Of a stretch of 64,000 nucleotides of DNA, positions 52,107 through 62,874 are shown one piece after another. Positions within the stretch are counted from its first letter, which is position 1. Each line of letters opens with the position of its first letter. The translations under genes and the position numbers were made by a program. Source of the DNA: Neurospora tetraspora. Taxonomy: Eukaryota; Ascomycota; Sordariomycetes; Sordariales; Sordariaceae. The stretch spans positions 1,955,001 to 2,019,000 of the forward strand of contig NW_026944385.1 in the NCBI RefSeq assembly GCF_033439725.1, in the 5' to 3' direction. Below the pieces are notes generated by a model that had not been told where the DNA came from, ran no database searches, and saw only the letters and a program-made list of their open reading frames with translations.

Positions 52107-53262
52107 ATCCCGCTGTCGGCTTCAGCAACCGTCAGCAGAAGCATCCAAACAATCTCGGTGGCTCATTAGCACTTCAGGTTCAGGCGTTCAAGCGGACTTT
52201 TGTTCCGTTTCATAGGCATAGAAGTGTAGCAGTCTTACAATGATTGCCAATTACTTCAATTAGTCGAACCTTCGAAGGTACCAAAATCTCGGGATCACGA
52301 CTTCGAAGGACCTGGTGTATGGAATTTGAATACTGGTGTTGGGATCGATCAATATACGCACCTCTCTTGCAACCCCTTGTACCTATGATATGTATGCCAG
52401 GTTTCCACCGTGGAAGTCCACGATCTCCTTTTTCTGTGCTCTTCGGAGTAGTCCCTCCTCTCCTAACACCTTTGAGATTATCTATTGACTCAATTCCACA
52501 GATGAACAACATTAGGACGGCAAAGTATGTCTTGCGTAGTCTATTAAACACTCAATTCAGTGCACCTGAAGATTTTTTGTCATAGTCCCAATGATTTTTG
52601 CAGTTTTTCGCGCATGCTACAAACCAACCTCAAGTTCATTTTCCGGGCAGACGAGTGTTTGCAGGAATGGCTGCTTACAAATACTGTACCATGCTGAGCT
52701 GTTAGCGCACGATCGCTAAAAGCACCAAAGCTGGGTAGCAACACTATCGCTTATACATCCCGGGCTTTCCGCGTGTGGATGTCATGTCAGCCTGTTAGTG
52801 TTAACCCACTGAAGCCGCCTGGTTCAGGGCATACACTATCGCGTAGCCACTTACAGACATTCAACTTCCTCAATTTTCTTCAATTTCCTTGTCCTGTTCC
52901 TTCTTGTCTTCCAATGCAGTATTCACACATCATTTAAGCTTCATATCCCCGGAGGATATCTATAGAGCACACTAACTCATGGGTTCTCGTATCTTAGCCT
53001 CCGAACATGCAGCGTCCGAGAAAAGAGCAACAACATGGTAAACGGGGGATTCACAGTTCACACCCGGATGCGTTGTAGGCACCATGATGCCCTGACCCGA
53101 AGCATATTGCCTTTTACATTGTTTGTCACATGGCTTTTCGTCTGTCTTATGTTTCTTAGGGTCTTTATGGCTTAAATATTCAGAGATAATATCCCGCAAG
53201 GGTGAGTAGACATTCACACTAACACAAACAAGCGTGATGCAGTTCTGGGCACACATTTTCAG
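52107..53262. other. Intergenic, unresolved 5' part of the next gene
   Basis: About 1.15 kb. A candidate first exon (ATG at 52979, reading MGSRILASEHAASEKRATT up to a GTAAAC donor) could belong to the gene beginning at 53263, but phases do not fit any acceptor I can find. Nothing else is seen. Confidence 0.35.
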
Positions 53263-53882
53263 CTCAAGAGCATCACATCCGACAACAACACCAACATCAG
53301 ACAACACGTCTCGACCTCTGACGTCGAGGATATCGCTAGTCCGTTGTCGAAACTCAAGGCACTATGCATCACGATCGAAAAAGAGGTTCGCCACGCAACA
53401 GCACAAAAAATCGAGCTACAGGAGCTGTTTTCCGACCAGCTCGACGTGGAGAGAAACGGAAGACTGCAAGCACTTGGGCAACTGATGACGTTGGTTTGTG
53501 TGAGCAATAGGTGCTCCTTCGATTGCTTCCATGCATACCTCCATCCAACCTTGTCCCAAGCTCACTCTGACCCATAACCGTCGAACCCTCTTCCACGAGA
53601 AGCTCCTCCGCTGCAACCAACTTTCACTGCATCGAGTAAGCTCTATTGATACTTCATATTTGGCGTCTCCATCACTTATAAGCTTCAAGACCGCGTCGAG
53701 TACAAGCTCGTGCCTTTGACTCGGGTGAACTAGTAAGTACACTCTTCACTCTCATAGCACCGCAAACTCCAAACTAACAAAGTAACCTCCAGGAAACCTC
53801 ATTCGAAGCTCGCGAAGCGAGTCATCCGACAACGAACCGCTCACAAACCGAGACAGACGAATCTTCGGGGAGTCACTCCTAG
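53263..53882 (+). CDS. Possible multi-exon helical protein (5' end unresolved)
   Basis: Four segments join in phase 0: 53263-53499, 53561-53635, 53683-53724 and 53793-53882, with introns of 61, 47 and 68 bp. The first acceptor is well formed (CACTAAC...TTTTCAG). The product reads LKSITSDNNTNIRQHVS, SPLSKLKALCITIEKEVRHA, LQELFSDQLDVERNGRLQAL, then HNRRTLFHEKLLRCNQLSLH and ends TDESSGSHS, an amphipathic, probably coiled-coil protein of about 148 residues. Some donors are weak (GTGAGC, GTGAAC). The start exon is not found, so it may be a partial gene or a relic. It is the only plus-strand coil-like frame in the cluster. Confidence 0.35.
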
Positions 53883-54136
53883 CCCCGTCAGCCATCAGCC
53901 CAAGCGCAGGGTGCGAAGAAAAATCGAGGCTCCCTTCCAGCCCAACGTGCCTTAGGTTTATTTTTCTTCTCTACCGCCTTCCTTTTGTAGATCGCGAAGT
54001 TGCAGAATTTTTTCCTCTTCCTCCTTCGTGTCCATCTTCCTCCCACCTACCTATCTTCCTCCATCGGGACACTCGCCTTCCAGGCCCGTCCTCATTACCA
54101 TCAAACCTACCCTACTTGTACGCCGCCTTCAAGTTG

Positions 54137-54753
54137 AGAAAACCTACCCGCACCCTCCCTTCCCCACATGCCAACTGTCGTATAATACCAACGTTTTCGT
54201 ATGGTAATTTTTTGTCTCCGAGGGCCTTCAAAGCCCGAATGACCAATGAAGGAAAAAGAATAGAAAGGACAAAAAGTATCGGGGAGAGAGACATGGAAGG
54301 AATGGAGGGAATAGAAGAAAGAAAGGGAGAAAGATAAAGAGAGAAAAAGAAAGCAAAAACGAAGAATGGAAATATATTTTATCGGGGTAGTTGAGGTTGC
54401 TTTCCCTTGGCCGTTAGTGCACTACCCCGCCTCCAAATGCCCGTCCTAGTAGTTGTATTCAATCGCTAGATTTTCGTGCTGCTACCGTTCTCGGGCGGTT
54501 GTTGTTGTAGTGTTGTTCAGAGGTAGCGATTATAGCGGCCGGGGCTCCGAAATTTCTATTTGTATTCCGAAATTTTGCATTCCGACGTAGAAATTTTGCA
54601 TTGGAATATTTCGTTTTTGAGATCAGGAAATTTTACAGGGAAAACCGAAGTTTCGAAACCAGCTGTCATTGTCAGACCCAGGCTGTCAGGGTAAGGGTTT
54701 ACTATGGGGGGTGGGTGCGTATAGTTTTAGGGGTGGGTGCGGGTAGGTTTTCT
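54137..54753. mobile_element. Inverted-repeat element, GAGAAAAC..CCCGCACCC family, copy with perfect target duplication
   Basis: Both ends read AGAAAACCTACCCGCACCC inward (19 of 19). The element of 617 bp is flanked by an exact duplication CTTCAAGTTG (54127-54136 and 54754-54763); since the outer G/C may belong to the tips, the duplication is 8-10 bp. This fits hAT (8 bp) or Mutator-like (9-10 bp) insertion. The interior is non-coding, purine-rich in the middle (54260-54365) and has repeats of GAAATTTTGCATT and GGGGTGGGTGCG near the right end. The tips match the element at 28972 at 17-18 of 20 positions, but the interior does not obviously match. Confidence 0.92.
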
Positions 54754-54979
54754 CTTCAAGTTGAACATTAAGACATATACACTATCACATTCGTAGGAAG
54801 ATCTGATGCCGACGGGAGAAGAGGCTTGTTGATGTATTCGAGTTATGCTGAGTTGAAACGCATTCCTAGTTGACCTTGTCCCTCATACACGCGCCCAACT
54901 TCCTCTCCCTTTCCCAACCCTCCCTTTCTAGACCTCCAAGACCCTAAGCAGAGATCTCAACCACAGAATACCTCGGCCT

Positions 54980-55294
54980 CTACTTCTTGTCTGCCTTCTC
55001 CTCCAGGACCTTGATGAGAGCAGTCTGGCTCTCCATGATCTCCGTACGAAGCTTCACCTCCTCCTCGAGGCGCGCGATCTTCGCCTTCCCGTCCTCGTAG
55101 TTGCTCTCGAGACCACGAACCCACCGCGAAAGAAAGCCCGAGCCGCGCTTGAATTCCTCAAGCTGGTCGATGCCCTGTTCCTGCAGGTGGTCATCGACCA
55201 CCTTGACGAGCCCCATGTCGAGAGGCTTGTCACCGTCAGCGCGCTCAGCGCAGCCAGCACGAGAGGGGTTTTGGTTGCCTTGCGCGGACGACAT
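54980..55294 (-). CDS. Small coiled-coil protein, 104 residues
   Basis: Single exon from ATG 55294: MSSAQGNQNPSRAGCAERAD, then a helical segment (LVKVVDDHLQEQGIDQLEEF) and a C-terminal coiled coil (DGKAKIARLEEEVKLRTEIM). It is acidic, without signal or membrane segment. The frame has C- and G-ending codons. It belongs by position, strand and style to the coiled-coil cluster; no named family is recognised. Confidence 0.65.
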   Translation of the reverse strand: MSSAQGNQNPSRAGCAERADGDKPLDMGLVKVVDDHLQEQGIDQLEEFKRGSGFLSRWVRGLESNYEDGKAKIARLEEEVKLRTEIMESQTALIKVLEEKADKK

Positions 55295-56439
55295 TGTGAC
55301 TTTTGTATGCTGTGTAAGAAGAATGCGAGGTTAGCCTCACTTTGTTTTGATGAGGTTCTGAGATTTAGTGTCACTATATTATCGCGTGCTACTTACAGGA
55401 CGTGAAGCAAGGAGATATTCAAAGTGAATGTATGAAGGAGTACGATTCCGTGACGCGTAGAGAGACTTGTCGACACGAAGATGCGGTTTTTCGTGGAAGG
55501 GTTTGAGAGTGCTTGAAATCTGTGGTGAGGTGGACTTCAGCCGAGAATGTGAGCGAAAGAGAAAAAGTTTGAGAAATGGAGGGGCAAGAAATACGAAAGA
55601 TATTCCATGAGCCGCTGTGGGGCATCGAGTGACGCGTAGGACAAGTGAATTTCGATTTTTGTTGAGGAATTTGACTTCAGATGAAAGAAGGGACTTGAAT
55701 GTCCCGGCAACAAGTCAGTGGTGGAATCAAGTGGAAGTATCTATAGACAGAAACGAGAAGGGTCATGAAAGTTTCCGTATTGTCTGTCACGGCGTAATGT
55801 AGGCATTAGATATGACGACGCCTTTGGGTGAAGAGGAAACATGAAGGAAGGAGCTATCACCAAAGGTATCCGCAAAGGCGGGGATTCAGACTGGCAGTCG
55901 AAAAGTCAAAGGGAAGACACTCAATCATAACTTCATGGTGCGATTATCTCAGTAGTTGCTACAGGAGTGTTCTTGTTGCTTTCCGACAGGGTGAAAATTG
56001 GCGCTGGAACGCACTCAGACTCTCAGAGAACATCCCCAGCCAACCGACTGACTGACTGGCTTGCTCGGATTCTCTGGACCCCGGAGAACCTTTTTTGACG
56101 CTTTGGCTATACTGCATTTTTGCTTTTCTTTCGGATTTTCAAAAGGAGACAAGATAGTCAGCTTTGTCTTCCTCCGTGTGGCGTTTATCGGGATATGGTT
56201 GGGCGTCTTTGCTTGCATCTGAGCATAGTGTGGAAAAAGAGGAAGAGAATAATGACAACATCAGCGCGGCACAAAAGGAAGACGACGACGCCGCCTGCCC
56301 CTTTGGCGACACATCATCAAACTGCTTTACTCCGTCTTCCCTCCCCGTTTCGCCCGACTGCCGACACCTGCCTGCGCGAACTCTTGACGCTCCCCCTGCC
56401 CCCCTCGCCCGGGAACTTCCACGCTCCTGGCGCGTGCGA
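55295..56439. other. Intergenic in the coiled-coil cluster
   Basis: This 1.1-kb stretch holds the promoter of the 104-residue protein and no supported gene. Overlapping frames on both strands near 56140-56500 have no clear winner. Confidence 0.4.
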
Positions 56440-57010
56440 CTCGGCAAGCACCGCTTTGCAACAGATAAGCTCAACTTGAAGATGCTGACCGCAATAGCCA
56501 TCTATCTCCTGCTCAAGCACCTTCTGACTCAATAAGACGGGCTTCAGAGCTATCAGTCTCCTTGAGCTTGACGACAGTCCTTTTGGCGACTTCGAAGTCC
56601 ACCAGCATCGGATTCATGGTCCCGCTGCTCAGTCCTTCATAGTATGTTAGCGTGCTCTTTGCCCTCTATTGTTCTCCCTAGGTACGATTCTCGTTCTGTT
56701 CTGCCATGCGTACCGGCTTTACTCGCGGCTAATGCTGTTGGTGTCACCTTCAACGGCGCGCTGGAACTCCTGGATCAGGATAGACTGCGCTTCAATGAGG
56801 TTCATGTTTCTATACATCTTCAGGAGCTCTTCAAGACTACCTAGCGATAGTCTTAGTGGCATCTTGAAGTTTCTGTTCAACTACCCACAGACAGACGGAG
56901 GGAATATGCTGGACGTCTTCTTGAAATCTTCAAGTTCTTTGCAGCTGATCTCTCTCTTCGATAAGAGCTTTGGCCATGCTCAGGGCTACGTTTTGGGTGG
57001 AACATTCTGC
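56440..57010 (-). pseudogene. Relic of a coiled-coil gene
   Basis: The minus strand reads as pieces of coiled coil in shifting frames: ALSMAKALIEERDQLQ (~57000-56935), VEQKLQDATKTIAR (~56885-56845), SLEELLKMYRNMNLIEAQSI and IQEFQRAVEGDTNSISRE (~56850-56720), DFEVAKRTVVKLKETDSSEA (~56605-56540) and QKVLEQEIDGYCGQHLQVEL (~56530-56470). Stops and frame changes separate them and no consistent exon chain was found. It is most likely a decayed member of the cluster, although a gene with very short exons cannot be excluded. Confidence 0.45.
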
Positions 57011-57378
57011 GCGCGGCGCGCGGTTGCCTTCGTTGGGTATGTGACTCGGATGCCATTTTTGTCTTCTGTGTGGTCAAGGACGAAGTGGAAGTTAGTATGC
57101 GCCCGGTCTTGTCTGTGTTTTGACTGTTAAGTTGTACCAGGTCTGAGGAAGGTCTTCATTTGTGGAAGTAGACCTGGGATACACAGAGAGTCTGAGGTAG
57201 GAGGCTCACGGTTTCCACGGATGGCGTTGTTGATCAAGAGCTTGTGTAGTACAAGCATGGATGACATTGGGGAGGAGGTGGTGATATTCTACATAGAAGG
57301 ACTGCACAAAAAGAAGTAGGCATATGCGATGTAGCATACAAGAATCCTCCGTATCTTACCAGACAATGCCTCTCGAGC
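57011..57378. other. 3' flank of the chitinase gene
   Basis: Nothing coding is seen. The 3' UTR of the minus-strand chitinase gene lies here. Confidence 0.4.
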
Positions 57379-60300
57379 CTAGTACAGCCCCCACTCGACA
57401 TCTTGACTGTTGGCGTCGCCCTTGCAGTCCATGCGGCCCTTGGCGCCGACCTTACCGCTGCCGCCAAACTTCTTGATGGAGTCAGTGATGATATCAACGA
57501 TGTCCTGGGCACCGATGTAGAAGATGACGCTGCCGTGCTTGTTGAAGGCTTGAATACCGAACTTGCACCCGCCAAACTGCACGAGCTGGTGTTGTTCGCC
57601 AGCGAAGTTCTCGACCTTCCATTCGCCCTGGGTACCCTGGATATTGTTGACGATACCCATACAGTCGCTAGTAGAGGGGGACGCATCGCTTGTCTGGTCC
57701 TCGAATGAGGAGTCCTCACGGTGGCTAATAGACGGCTTAATGTAGCAGGGATAGTTGTCCACGTCGCTGCTCACGCTGGTGTCCGACCAGGCGGCAAAGG
57801 CGATCGAGGCGCTGCACACCGGAATGCGAATGAAGCCGGGAGTGGTGACGTCCTGGTTCATGAGGCCGTCGTGCCCGAGACGGACCAAATGCTCGGGATG
57901 GCGAAGGCAAAGAAGGCCTTGGAAATGCTGGCCCTCACATCCACCATCATGGGAGAGTCGTGCGATGTGTCAAGGGCATCCCCAGGGCTGGAGAGACCAC
58001 CGCCGACGGAGCCATCAACGAAATGACCGTTCGCAATCAAGCTCGTCAGCAGTTCTACGTTCTCGGGTTCGCCGTTGAATAGCTGCTTGAGCGACATTTC
58101 AGTGACCTTGTCCCATGCGCTGACTGCGTTACCCATGTAATCCGAGAAGGCGTCTTGCTTCTCGGGAGTCCAAGCACCACTAGACGCATGATGGTTAGCA
58201 CACATCGAGAACGTGACACTCATTAGCAAGGCGAGGTGGGGTTTCTTACTTTTTGTCGTCTTTGCCCGTAAGGGTTCCGGCAATTGAGGTGCCAAAGGAA
58301 ACAAGCGCCTTAGCCGTGTCCTTCCAGTTGTCATATGAGACCGAGTTGGCTCTCCAGTACGGCATGGACTTGAGAACTACAATTTGACGTTAGCGTAACT
58401 GGATAAGACGGCATGAACAGCGGCATAGGCAAGCAGGTAGAAACCAAAGACTTACCCGTGTTGAAGAAGCCGGACACGCCTACGGTACCCACTAGACTCA
58501 CGCACGCTAGGAGAATCCCAAGCCACGTGTCGTCAAATTTCTTTGGAATGGGAGCAAACTGGTTCTCAAAGTCCTTAAGTGCCGGGTCTAGTGCTGTTGC
58601 AGCGGCCTGGTACAGGGCAGTGACATAGGTGGCGTACATCTAGATGAGTTGGTTAGCAAACGCTACAGATGGGCCATCAACAACCCAAGCTTTCCGCTTC
58701 TTACGTGCCTCATGGATGATGACCATAGAGTTCCAGATCTCATATGCAACGGCGCCAGAACCGCCGCTCTCAAAGTTGCTGGTGCACTGCAGGGTCTGCT
58801 CGCAGTTATTGAGCGCGGCCAGCGAGCCGCAGTCGGCCGATTCAGGCCCGTGGATGGTGTAGAGACGCCTCGGGTGAAGAGAGTTTTTCCAGGCTTTTGG
58901 TAATCGAACCACACTTCCATGACATCCTTCCAGGCGTCGGATCCGTCCAACATGTTCCATCGCTCTTGAGGGGGTATGTGAGCGGCATTCTGTATCGCCG
59001 GGTCGGTGCATTTAAGGTCGGTCCAGTTGCCGTGGCGGTCGCCCTCAGCGTAGGGGTTGTCGCCTCTCTTGATGCTGAGCCTAAAGGCGCTCCAGTCCTT
59101 GCTCATTGAGGGCGCGTCGTGATACTTCTCCAGGTCGGTGGCCCAGTTGGTGGTACCACCCATGCCGAGCCCCTTGTAGATTGCGGTACGGGCGGTACGG
59201 ATGCTGTCATCCATAAAGGCGACCCACTGGTTATTATCGTAGACGACGATGCGGCTGTTGCTAGTGCTGTCGATGAAGTTCTGGTTGACGCGGCTGGCGT
59301 TGTTCACGATGATGTCGTTGATCTCGGCGTTCGAGATGTAGCCCGCTGTATCGGTACAGGGACCCTTCGAGGCGTCGGATGCCGTCGCCGAGCCGGTAAA
59401 GAAGCAATCCTTGCTGTAGCAGCCGGCCTCAGCCATGTTGAAGGAGCGGCCATAGCTGCTGACACCGACGACGACCTTGCCCGAGTCCACACCGGCCTTG
59501 GTGATCTGGAGGAGGAGTCAGAAGGGGATCAAAGTACACAGTGAGGGGCAAAGGGTCTTGGGATCGGGCACCCACCATAGCTAGAGCCGTCTTTGTCTCG
59601 GTCAAGTTGACGTGGCTACGCAGGCAATTGCCGTTCGCACAGCCTTCTTGCGCCCACTTATTGCCGTAGTCCCACTGGCCGTGTAGATCGTACGTCATAA
59701 ACACAATGTAGTCGACCACCTTGGAGATTCGAGCGATGGGAAATTGTTTGAGGTACCAGTAAGATGCCGGTGCGGCGATAGACACGGTCTTACCGGGCAA
59801 CAGGTTCTTCAGCACAACCAGGAAGGCGAGGTAGTTGGTGCCTTCGTCATCGGCGCCCGGTGGAGGACCCGGGATGTCAGGTTCCTGCAAACAGTTAGCA
59901 GCGCTCCGTGGCTCGGGTTCGCAAGGGAGGAAGAGGGAGTGTGCATACGCCAGGGTATTCCCAGTCGATATCCACGCCGTCCAGGCCTTTATCTTTGACG
60001 AAGTTGGCAATATTGGTTGCGAGGGTCATGCGATTAGCGGCTGTAACGCCAGTCCGGAAGATGTTGTAAGTAGCGGCCCCTGTCGAGAAGGCCCAGCCAC
60101 CGAAGGATATCACGCGGTGGACGTTGGTCATACTTCGGAAGGCTTCGAATTCGTACGTACTGATAACATCGCCCGCTGATACCTTGAAGTCCGGGGTAAT
60201 GTCACCGAAGGCAAAGTGTATGTGAGAGAACTTGGTAGTATCGATCTGCCGCACGTCCTGATATAGGCAATTGCGGCCGCCCAAGCTGTAGCCTTCATAG

Positions 60301-61868
60301 TAGCCCAGACTGATCCACTGAGCGGGCGCCTTACCCTTAACCACGTTAGTACCGCAATTGTAGATGCAGCCATTGGTGTTTGGCTTGGCCGTGCCGGGGG
60401 CGCCCGTATTTGTATCAGTGCAAAACTCGGCCGTAATGCCGCACTGGCCCCAGACATCGCAACAGGCGTTGAGCGGGCATGGATTGAGCTTTTGTATATC
60501 ATCCATATTATTGGGCTTCTTAGTACCGGGCTTCTGCGGTCCGCACACAGCATTGGCCAGCGGGGCCGGCATGGGCGGCGTACCGTCACTGAGGCAGATG
60601 ACTGCCTGGGCCATCAGTCGACTGCAGCCGCTCCATCCCCACGTCTGTTTGTTGAAACTCTCGATCTTGTCGACTGTCAGGCTATTGGCGGCCGCGATGG
60701 CCGAACACGTATCGTCCTGTACAACGGCGTATGATGCGCACGATCCGTCGCTGTTTTTCTTGGGCGTGAAGTCGGGCATCGTACCGGACGAGCAGCACAC
60801 GTGCTGTAGGGGCATCAGCGAGGAGCAAAGCTTTGAATCCGGGTTGTACTTTGTAAAATCGCTGGGCGAGATGCCGCACTTGGTCGCCAACTTCGCGCAG
60901 CTGTCACCCGAGGCCACCTGGATGGTTCTACAGTCGGCGCGGGTCTGTAGGTTGGTGCCGCGAATCGCCCGCAAGGCTGTGCTGGCGCTGTAGGTTGAGT
61001 TGCTCCTGTCGGTCCCCTTGATCGTTGCGTTAGACGGTAACACCAACGGCGTCGTGAAATCGACTGTCCCGGGTATGTTCCGCACCGTGTCGAAAGACAG
61101 GCAAGTAGCGTTCTTCCATGACCGAATCGCCTGCTGTACGGGGGTGAAAGATGTGTTGCTCGTAGCGATGAAGCCAACGACGTGGTCGCCGTCGTAGTCG
61201 TGCCCGCACAGCTGTATGGCCTTGCTGCCGCCCGTGTTGTTGGAAGCGTACAGCGCATTCTCGAAAGCAATTAGTGCATCTGGCGCCGTGGACTGGATGT
61301 TGACGTTCTTGCCGAGGTAGACGCCGGCAGTGCCAGTGACGGTTTGCACAAACAGCACCAACGACTGCTTGTCGTCCGATGTATAGCCGGCTGCCAGAGC
61401 GCGCCGTACCGACTTGGACAGACTGCGCAGGTCGACGCCACGATGGGGAGCCGTCTCATTCCAGCCGCCCAACTCAAATGTGACGTTGGTCGGCGTGTGC
61501 GTTGGATTCGCGTTCGCATTCATCTGGTTCATATTCGCACCAGGCTTCTGAGGCGCATGTGCACCGTACGACGTACAGGCGTAGATGCGATGTCCCGAGC
61601 TGCCGTCATCCACATCGTCATAGATGGAGAAGTGGTAGAAAACCGTCTCCTTGCAGCGCGCCACCTGGCTCAGGCTGTGGTAAGCCGGCCAACTGCCCGG
61701 ATCAGGCCCAGTAACACTGCAAAGCGTGGGGCAGTCGTCTCGCCCCCGGTAGGATACGGAGGCCGGTTGCCGCAGATTTAGCATGGGCGACCCGGCCTCC
61801 ACAGTCCCAAAGGAGAGGAAGAGACCGGCCGCACTCAGGACCGTTGCCGCCCGTGAAAAGAAGGACAT
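57379..61868 (-). CDS. Large modular chitinase: two LysM, chitin-binding, GH18, Hce2 (with frame breaks)
   Basis: Exons: 61868-59949, 59884-59576, 59505-58705, 58639-58456, 58376-58250 and 58179-57379, about 1,380 residues. From the N-terminus: signal peptide (MSFFSRAATVLSAAGLFLSF), N-terminal domain ~30-300, two LysM (~310-430), a chitin-binding type 1 domain (NPCPLNACCDVWGQCGI, ~465), GH18 from ~512 with the full catalytic motif DGVDIDWE (~630), a hydrophobic segment (WLGILLACVSLVGTVGVSGF) and a C-terminal Hce2 domain (CMGIVNNIQG...). This matches subgroup C killer-toxin-like fungal chitinases, some known to be fused to Hce2 (Ecp2-like) domains; it should cut chitin outside the cell. Frame breaks, each fitting one lost base, lie at about 58862 and 57868. 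The intron after exon 3 keeps frame only with a GC donor (GAG|GCACGT); the adjacent GT would break it. Confidence 0.88.
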
Positions 61869-61988
61869 AATAGCGATAAGGACCGAAAAGCAAAACAATA
61901 GAAGGGATAGGACGATGCAATGGAATCATAAGCGCAATATGTCTGCCGGGGGGCTCCTTGCCTAGCTGCCTATCGAGCTGCTTTGCCC

Positions 61989-61996
61989 TTTATATA
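61989..61996 (-). promoter_or_regulatory. TATA box of the chitinase gene
   Basis: The minus strand reads TATATAAA about 125 bp upstream of the start codon at 61868, a textbook match and distance. Confidence 0.6.
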
Positions 61997-62874
61997 ACCA
62001 TACGGCTTGAAGAGGCCAACAGGGACTTATAAGCGGATCACCAAAATCGACACGATCCAATCTCATCGAAATGTGAAAGCACGTTCTCACCAGAGTCCTC
62101 CAGTCGCGGTAGATTGATCCTTAAGCACACCACGCAGTTCTTGGGTGAAATTGCAAGGGCTGTGATGGACATGGTCCATATGCCGGCCAACGACACCTTC
62201 ACAACGTTGCCACTTGGCAGAACCAACATGTGTCCGTCCGGCGACTAATACCCGGATGCTTTTAGGATCATGCCAAATGAGGTGCGAGAAGCGGAAGAGA
62301 CGTTGGCATGAAAATGCCACTGTGCTATCAAAAGGATTAGCACTGGCGCGTATGTAGTCCGCTTGTTGGTGGTTTGTTGGGTAGGGGGTTGAAGAGTGAA
62401 GGGTGACAGCGCCAGGCCAGAATTAGGTACCACCCCTAACTCGGCTCGGTGACTGAATTTGGGGTACCATATGGCTATGAAATGGGATAAACGGGCTTCT
62501 CTCGGACCGGGCCTCCCCCACGCACCCCTTGCACACTGCCGCCCCTTCCTTCACCAACGGACAGAGATAGCAGGACACCCCTAAAGCTGAGATGTCTCTA
62601 ACAGAGGTAAGAGGTACAAACACCCATGGTGCTTAGTGTCGAAGTGAACGGAGTGAACGTAGACACAAGGCACAAAAGAATGGTGGTGAACTTGTTGATT
62701 GAAGAAGAAGAAAGAGGACGAAAGAGAGGGAAGGGGAAACCTTCGATATATGTGCATGTGAGACGCGAGTAATAATCCATGTGTGGATCGAAAATCATCT
62801 TGCTCAACACTTAGAAGGGAGAATAACACGCAGAAACGCTTGAAAAGGTACAATATCAGAAGACTATGTCTGCT
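61997..62874. other. Chitinase promoter and 3' flank of the DUF7136-type gene
   Basis: About 880 bp with no supported gene. Both flanking genes are on the minus strand. Confidence 0.45.

Noticed and set aside
42337-57010. Coiled-coil cluster as a spore-killer or incompatibility system
   Set aside because: Nothing in the sequence (no known killer, NLR, HET or prion-like domain) supports a specific conflict function; only rapid turnover is visible.
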